From Saccoglossus kowalevskii (lineage: Eukaryota; Hemichordata; Enteropneusta; Harrimaniidae): 30,545 nucleotides of DNA. A program made the position numbers and the translations under genes. The notes below the pieces were generated by a model. It did no database searches, was not told where the DNA came from, and was given only the letters and a program-made list of their open reading frames with translations. The stretch is from the NCBI RefSeq assembly GCF_000003605.2, contig NW_003118495.1, positions 1 through 30,545 of the forward strand. Direction: 5' to 3'. Below, one piece after another: positions 24,211 through 30,545 of the stretch (positions are counted from its first letter, which is position 1; every line of letters starts with the position of its first letter).

Positions 24211-24474
24211 TGTATTGATTGAATATGTCCTGTGTGTATTGATTGGATATGTCCTGTGTGCATTGATTGGATATGTCCTGTGTGTATTGATTGGATATGT
24301 CCTGTGTGCACTGATTGGATATGTCCTGTGTGTATTGATTGGATATGTCCTGTGTGTATTGATTGGATATGTCCTGTGTGCATTGATTGGATATGTCTTG
24401 TGTGCATTGATTGGATATGTCCTGTGTGTATTGATTGGATATGTCCTGTGTGTATTGATTGAATATGTCATGTG
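24211..24474 (+). repeat. 11-unit barcode block, copy g
   Basis: Markers at 24221 and 24461, with the CACTG unit near 24309. One unit in the right half has GTCTTGTG, a private change. The block follows ATTAATTGG and ATATATCC units. Confidence 0.87.
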
Positions 24475-26282
24475 TGCATTGATTGGATATGTCCTGTGTG
24501 CATTGATTGGATATGTCCTGTGTGTATTGATTGGATATGTCCTGTGTGCATTGATTGGATATGTCCTGTGTGCATTGATTGGATATGTCCTGTGTGCATT
24601 GATTGGATATGTCCTGTGTGCATTGATTGGATATGTCCTGTGTGCATTGATTGGATATGTCCTGTGTGTATTGATTGGATATATCCTGTGTGTATTGATT
24701 GGATATGTCCTGTGTGTATTGATTGGATATGTCCTGTGTGCATTGATTGGATATGTCCTGTGTGCATTGATTGGATATGTCCTGTGTGTATTGATTGGAT
24801 ATGTCCTGTGTGCATTGATTGGATATGTCCTGTGTGTATTGATTGGATATGTCCTGTGTGTATTGATTGGATATGTCCTGTGTGCATTTGATTGGATATG
24901 TCCTGTGTGAATTGATTGGATATGTCCTGTGTGCATTGATTGGATATGTCCTGTGTGCATTGATTGGATATGTCCTGTGTGCATTGATTGAATATGTCCT
25001 GTGTGTATTGATTGGATATGTCCTGTGTGCATTGATTGGATATGTCCTGTGTGCATTGATTGGATATGTCCTGTGTGTATTGATTGGATATGTCCTGTGT
25101 GTATTGATTGAATATGTCATTTGTGCATTGATTGGATATGTCCTGTGTGCATTGATTGGATATGTCCTGTGTGTATTGATTGGATATGTCCTGTGTGCAT
25201 TGATTGGTTATGTCCTGTGTGCATTGATTGGATATGTCCTGTGTGCATTGATTGGATATGTCCTGTGTGCATTGATTGGATATGTCCTGTGTGTATTGAT
25301 TGGATATATCCTGTGTGTATTGATTGGATATGTCCTGTGTGGATTGATTGGATATGTCCTGTGTGGATTGATTGGATATGTTCTGTGTGCATTGATTGGA
25401 TATGGCCTGTGTACATTGATTGGATATGTCCTGTGTGCATTGATTGGATATGTCCTGTGTGTATTGATTGGATATGTCCTGTGTGTATTGATTGGATATG
25501 TCTTGTGTGCATTGATTGGATATGTCCTGTGTGCATTGATTGGATATGTCCTGTGTGTATTGATTGGATATGTCCTGTGTGCATTGATTGGATATGTCCT
25601 GTGTGCATTGATTGGATATGTCCTGTGTGCATTGATTGGATATGTCCTGTGTGTATTGATTGGATATGTCCTGTGTGTATTGATTGGATATGTCCTGTGT
25701 GCATTGATTGGATATGTCCTGTGTGTATTGATTGAATATGTTCTGTGTGCATTGATTGGATATGTCCTGTGTGCATTGATTGGATATGTCCTGTGTGTAT
25801 TGATTGGATATGTCCTGTGTGTATTGATTGGATATGTCTTGTGTGTATTGATTGGATATGTCCTGTGTGCATTGATTGGATATGTCCTGTGTGTATTGAT
25901 TGGATATGTCCTGTGTGCATTGATTGGATATGTCCTGTGTGCATTGATTGGATATGTCCTGTATGTATTGATTGGATATGTCCTGTGTGTATTGATTGGA
26001 TATGTCCTGTGTGTATTGATTGGATATGTCCTGTGTGCATTGATTGGATATGTCCTGTGTGCATTGATTGGATATGTCCTGTGTGCATTGATTGGATATG
26101 TCCTGTGTGCATTGATTGGATATGTCCTGTGTGTATTGATTGGATATGTCCTGTGTGCATTGATTGGATATGTCCTGTGTGCATTGATTGGATATGTCCT
26201 GTGTGCATTGATTGGATATGTCCTGTGTGCATTGATTGGATATGTCGTGTGTGTATTGATTGGATATGTCCTGTGTGCATTG

Positions 26283-26400
26283 ATATTGATTGGATATGTC
26301 CTGTGTGCATTGATTGGATATGTTCTGTGTGCATTGATTGGATATGTCCTGTGTGCATTGATTGGATATGTCCTGTGCATTGATTGGATATGATTGGATA
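26283..26400. other. Irregular junction in array 7
   Basis: GCATTGATATTGATTGG (6 extra bases) is followed about 90 bases later by CCTGTGCATTG (2 bases missing) and GGATATGATTGGATATG (10 extra bases). The net change is +14. To the right the variant order is that of a left array region (TCTTGTG, later a TTCTGTG plus TGTGTTG unit at about 26618). Two different array segments may have been joined here, by recombination or in assembly. Confidence 0.65.
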
Positions 26401-27249
26401 TGTCTTGTGTGCATTGATTGGATATGTCCTGTGTGCATTGATTGGATATGTCCTGTGTGTATTGATTGGATATGTCCTGTGTGCATTGATTGGATATGTC
26501 CTGTGTGCATTGATTGGATATGTCCTGTGTGCATTGATTGGATATGTCCTGTGTGTATTGATTGGATATGTCCTGTGTGCATTGATTGGATATGTCCTGT
26601 GTGCATTGATTGGATATGTTCTGTGTGTGTTGATTGGATATGTCCTGTGTGCATTGATTGGATATGTCCTGTGTGCATTGATTGGATATGTCCTGTGTGT
26701 ATTGATTGGATATGTCCTGTGTGCATTGATTGGATATGTCCTGTGTGCATTGATTGGATATGTCCTGTGTGCATTGATTGGATATGTCCTGTGTGCATTG
26801 ATTGGATATGTCCTGTGTGCATTGATTGGATATGTCCTGTGTGCATTGATTGGATATGTCCTGTGTGCATTGATTGGATATGTCCTGTGTGCATTGATTG
26901 GATATGTCCTGTGTGCATTGATTGGATATGTCCTGTGTGCATTGATTGGATATGTCCTGTGTGCATTGATTGGATATGTCCTGTGTGCATTGATTGGATA
27001 TGTCCTGTGTGCATTGATTGGATATGTCCTGTGTGCATTGATTGGATATGTCCTGTGTGCATTGATTGGATATGTCCTGTGTGCATTGATTGGATATGTC
27101 CTGTGTGCATTGATTGGATATGTCCTGTGTGCATTGATTGGATATGTCCTGTGTGCATTGATTGAATATGTCCTGTGTGAATTGATTGGATATGTCCTGT
27201 GTGCATTGATTGGATATGTCCTGTGTGCATTGATTGGATATGTCCTGTG

Positions 27250-27590
27250 TGTATTTAAATGATGAGACCAAACAACTATTTATATATTGTAGACCGGAAT
27301 AACCCGGGAGAACATCAGCTGTTAACCTCAGGAGCAAAAAGTGAGATAAAATGTTAAACTAAGATGAACCAGTCAACCATTTCATTCACGATGTTAGATA
27401 CAGTTGCGTAGCTTCACAATTGATATTTGCAGATATAGTATCAACCCAATCTATTGTCAATGAATATTTATACAAAACTGAGCAGGTGATGGTGATACTG
27501 AGTATCAAGAGACAAAATTAATTTCGAGGCTATCCTCTATCAAGACATTTCCTGTGAACAAACACAGCTAATATATGGCGCAATCTAGTA
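27250..27590. repeat. Inter-array spacer 8 (341 bp, A variant)
   Basis: It shares AATTAATTTCG (A at 27521) with spacer 4 only and precedes the shortest array of the window. Confidence 0.96.
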
Positions 27591-27974
27591 TGCATTGATT
27601 GGATATGTCCTGTGTGTATTGATTGGATATGTCGTGTGTGTATTGATTGGATATGTCCTGTGTGCATTGATTGGATATGTCCTGTGTGCATTGATTGGAT
27701 ATGTCCTGTGTGTATTGATTGCATATGTCCTGTGTGCATTGATTGGATATGTCCTGTGTGCATTGATTGGATATGTCCTGTGTGCATTGATCGGATATGT
27801 CCTGTGTGCATTGATTGGATATGTCCTGTGTGTATTGATTGGATATGTCCTGTGTGCATTGATTGGATATGTCCTGTGTGCATTGATTGGATATGTCCTG
27901 TGTGCATTGATTGGATATGTCCTGTGTGCATTGATTGGATATGTCCTGTGTGCATTGATTGGATATGTCCTGTG
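27591..27974 (+). repeat. 24-bp tandem array 8, minimal array (16 units)
   Basis: Exactly 384 bp. The first five units have the usual left-edge order (TGCATT, TGTATT with TCGTGTG, TGTATT, TGCATT, TGCATT). The sixth is ATTGCATATG (C at 27722), 253 bp before the spacer as in array 3, and ATCGG follows 183 bp before the spacer. The array is therefore a left edge fused to a right edge with nothing between. It can be derived from an array 3-like parent by one in-phase deletion between two TGTATTGATTG units. Confidence 0.98.
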
Positions 27975-28316
27975 TGTATTTAAATGATGAGACCAAACAA
28001 CTATTTATATATTGTAGACCGGAATAACCCGGGAGAACATCAGCTGTTAACCTCAGGAGCAAAAAGTGAGATAAAATGTTAAACTAAGATGAACCAGTCA
28101 ACCATTTCATTCACGATGTTAGATACAGTTGCGTAGCTTCACAATTGATATTTGCAGATATAGTATCAACCCAATCTATTGTCAATGAATATTTATACTA
28201 AACTGATCAGGTAATGGTGATACTGAGTATCAAGAGACAAAATTATGTTTCGAGGCTATCCTCTATCAAGACATTTCCTGTGAACAAACACAGCTAATAT
28301 ATGGCGCAATCTAGTA
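27975..28316. repeat. Inter-array spacer 9 (342 bp, most divergent)
   Basis: This copy has five private or rare changes: TACTAAAC for TACAAAAC (T at 28199), TGATCAGG for TGAGCAGG (T at 28207), GGTAATGG shared with spacer 5, and an inserted T in AATTATGTTTCG (near 28246). All fall within 50 bases in its right half. The left half is identical to the common version by eye. Confidence 0.95.
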
Positions 28317-28676
28317 TGCATTGATTGGATATGTCCTGTGTGTATTGATTGGATATGTCGTGTGTGTATTGATTGGATATGTCCTGTGTGCATTGATTGG
28401 ATATGTCCTGTGTGCATTGATTGGATATGTCCTGTGTGTATTGATTGGATATGTCCTGTGTGCATTGATTGGATATGTCCTGTGTGCATTGATTGGATAT
28501 GTCATGTGTGCATTGATTGGATATGTCCTGTGTGCATTGATTGGATATGTCCTGTGTGCATTGATTGGATATGTCCTGTGTGCATTGATTGGATATGTCC
28601 TGTGTGCATTGATTGGATATGTCTTGTGTGCATTGATTGGATATGTCCTGTGTGCATTGATTGGATATGTCCTGTA

Positions 28677-28748
28677 TGCATTGATTGGATATGTCCTGTG
28701 TGTATTGATTGGATATGTCGTGTGTGTATTGATTGGATATGTCCTGTG
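28677..28748 (+). repeat. Spacer-less array start inside array 9
   Basis: CCTGTA precedes a TGCATT unit, followed by a TGTATT unit with TCGTGTG and a TGTATT unit, 15 units after the true start of the array and in exact phase with it. Confidence 0.72.
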
Positions 28749-30439
28749 TGCATTGATTGGATATGTCCTGTGTGCATTGATTGGATATGTCCTGTGTGCA
28801 TTGATTGGATATGTCCTGTGTGCATTGATTGGATATGTCCTGTGTGCATTGATTGGATATGTCCTGTGTGCATTGATTGGATATGTCCTGTGTGCATTGA
28901 TTGGATATGTCCTGTGTGCATTGATTGGATATGTCCTGTGTGCATTGATTGGATATGTCCTGTGTGCATTGATTGGATATGTCCTGTGTGCATTGATTGG
29001 ATATGTCCTGTGTGCATTAATTGGATATGTCCTGTGTGCATTGATTGGATATGTCCTGTGTGCATTGATTGGATATGTCCTGTGTGCATTGATTGGATAT
29101 GTCCTGTGTGTATTGATTGGATATATCCTGTCTGTATTGATTGGATATGTCCTGTGTGTATTGATTGGATATGTCCTGTGTGCATTGATTGGATATGTCC
29201 TGTGTGTATTGATTGGATATGTCATGTGTGCATTGATTGGATATGTCCTGTGTGCATTGATTGGATATGTCCTGTGTGTATTGATTGGATATGTCCTGTG
29301 TGCATTGATTGGATATGTCCTGTGTGCATTGATTGGATATGTCCTGTGTGCATTGATTGGATATGTCCTGTGTGCATTGATTGGATATGTCCTGTGTGTA
29401 TTGATTGGATATATCCTGTCTGTATTGATTGGATATGTCCTGTGTGTATTGATTGGATATGTCCTGTGTGCATTGATTGGATATGTCCTGTGTGTATTGA
29501 TTGGATATGTCATGTGTGCATTGATTGGATATGTCCTGTGTGCATTGATTGGATATGTCCTGTGTGTATTGATTGGATATGTCCTGTGTGCATTGATTGG
29601 ATATGTCCTGTGTGCATTGATTGGATATGTCCTGTGTGCATTGATTGGATATGTCCTGTGTGCATTGATTGGATATGTCCTGTGTGCATTGATTGGATAT
29701 GTCCTGTGTGTATTGATTGGATATGTCCTGTCTGTATTGATTGGACATGTCCTGTGTGGATTGATTGGATATGTCCTGTGTGGATTGATTTGGATATGTC
29801 CTGTGTGCATTGATTGGATATGTCCTGTGTGCATTGATTGTGATATGTCCTGTGTGTATTGATTGAATATGTCATGTGTGCATTGATTGGATATGTCCTG
29901 TGTGCATTGATTGGATATGTCCTGTGTGTATTGATTGGATATGTCCTGTGTGCATTGATTGGATATGTCCTGTGTGCATTGATTGGATATGTCCTGTGTG
30001 CATTGATTGGATATGTCCTGTGTGCATTGATTGGATATGTCCTGTGTGCATTGATTGGATATGTCCTGTGTGTATTGATTGGATATATCCTGTGTGTATT
30101 GATTGGATATGTCCTGTGTGGATTGATTGGATATGTCCTGTGTGGATTGATTGGATATGTCCTGTGTTCATTGATTGGATATGTCCTGTTTGCATTGATT
30201 GGATATGTCCTGTGTGCATTGATTGGATATGTCCTGTGTACATTGATTGGATATGTCCTGTGTGCATTGATTGGATATGTCCTGTGTGTATTTGATTGGA
30301 TATGTCCTGTGTGTATTGATTGGATATGTCCTGTGTGCATTGATTGGATATGTCCTGTGTGTATTGATTGGATATGTCCTGTGTGCATTGATTGGATATG
30401 TCCTGTGTGCATTGATTGGATATGTCCTGTATGCATTGA

Positions 30440-30545
30440 TTGTAATATGTCCTGTGTGTATTGATTGCATATGTCCTTGTGTGCATTGATTGGATATGTC
30501 CTGTGTGCATTGAATTGGAATATGTCCTGAGTGCATAGATTGGAA
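30440..30545. other. Degenerate terminal 100 bases
   Basis: Errors become dense towards the window edge: TTGTAATATG, GTCCTTGTG, GAATTGGAATATG, CCTGAGTG and CATAGATTGGAA. At the first of these, arrays 3 and 4 have TGTATAATTG followed by the same ATTGCATATG unit, so the same genomic feature is written with a different base count here. This fits a poorly polished contig end. Confidence 0.65.

Larger units (their letters stand above)
22603..27249 (+). repeat. 24-bp tandem array 7 (about 193 units)
   Basis: 4,647 bp, equal to 193 units plus 15 bases. The extra bases come from 24886 (+1), 26283 (+6, an extra ATATTG) and about 26373-26395 (+8, a partial duplication of ATTGGATATG with loss of two bases). 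A spacer-less array start lies at 22747. The right end lacks the ATCGG unit of the other completed arrays; in its place are a TTGAATATG unit and a TGAATTG unit near 27163-27181. The last third is a long uniform run of TGCATT units. Confidence 0.97.
28317..30545 (+). repeat. 24-bp tandem array 9 (about 92 units, cut by the window end)
   Basis: 2,229 bp inside the window. The left edge has TCGTGTG in unit 2 and TCATGTG at offset 185. A spacer-less start lies at 28677. Two copies of the ATATATCCTGTCTG pair (29119 and 29407) are followed by a GGACATGTCC unit (29743) and two TGGATTG units, as in array 2 at 5689-6060. Length changes occur near 29791, 29840, 30291, 30442, 30476 and 30510. ATTGCATATG at 30468 suggests that the right edge is near. 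Confidence 0.96.

Noticed and set aside
1-30545. Ribosomal DNA intergenic spacer with subrepeats
   Set aside because: No rRNA gene sequence is visible in 30 kb and the 341-bp spacer has no rRNA-like segment.
1-30545. Alpha-satellite-type centromere with CENP-B boxes
   Set aside because: Neither the unit nor the spacer contains a CENP-B box-like sequence, and the unit is far shorter than a nucleosome-length monomer. A centromeric location is not excluded, only unsupported.

Overview
This window contains no gene I can support. All 30,545 bases are a two-level tandem repeat, i.e. a eukaryotic-type satellite or minisatellite. The lower level is a 24-bp unit whose consensus reads TGCATTGATTGG followed by ATATGTCCTGTG, always in the same orientation. 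The upper level is a non-repetitive spacer of 341 bp that interrupts the arrays. One spacer is cut by the window start (110 bp present), seven are exactly 341 bp and one is 342 bp.

Layout: spacer 1 (partial, 1-110); array 1 (111-1094, 41 units); spacer 2 (1095-1435); array 2 (1436-8798, about 307 units); spacer 3 (8799-9139); array 3 (9140-10221, 45 units); spacer 4 (10222-10562); array 4 (10563-12028, 61 units); spacer 5 (12029-12369); array 5 (12370-19549, about 299 units); spacer 6 (19550-19890); array 6 (19891-22261, about 99 units); spacer 7 (22262-22602); array 7 (22603-27249, about 193 units); spacer 8 (27250-27590); array 8 (27591-27974, exactly 16 units); spacer 9 (27975-28316); array 9 (28317 to the window end, about 92 units). 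Arrays make up 27,706 bp and spacers 2,839 bp. No stretch is left unexplained.

The arrays are not random strings of units. Both edges of each array carry a conserved order of unit variants, while the interiors differ greatly in length. The interiors contain higher-order blocks: an 11-unit variant 'barcode' with a 240-bp period between its ends, a 648-bp period in array 5, and blocks shared between arrays 2, 5 and 9. Several places in the interiors look like an array start whose spacer is gone. This suggests that spacer plus array spread as one module and that the interiors then grew and shrank by recombination.

Long open frames run through the arrays only because 24 is a multiple of 3 and the consensus has a stop in just one of six frames. 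I treat none as coding. The organism cannot be named from this sequence. Size and architecture point to a eukaryotic heterochromatic, centromeric or subtelomeric locus. A 14-base stretch of the unit resembles the core of budding-yeast telomere repeats, which is listed as a hypothesis. Clusters of small insertions and deletions, including the last 100 bases, may be consensus errors or assembly seams.
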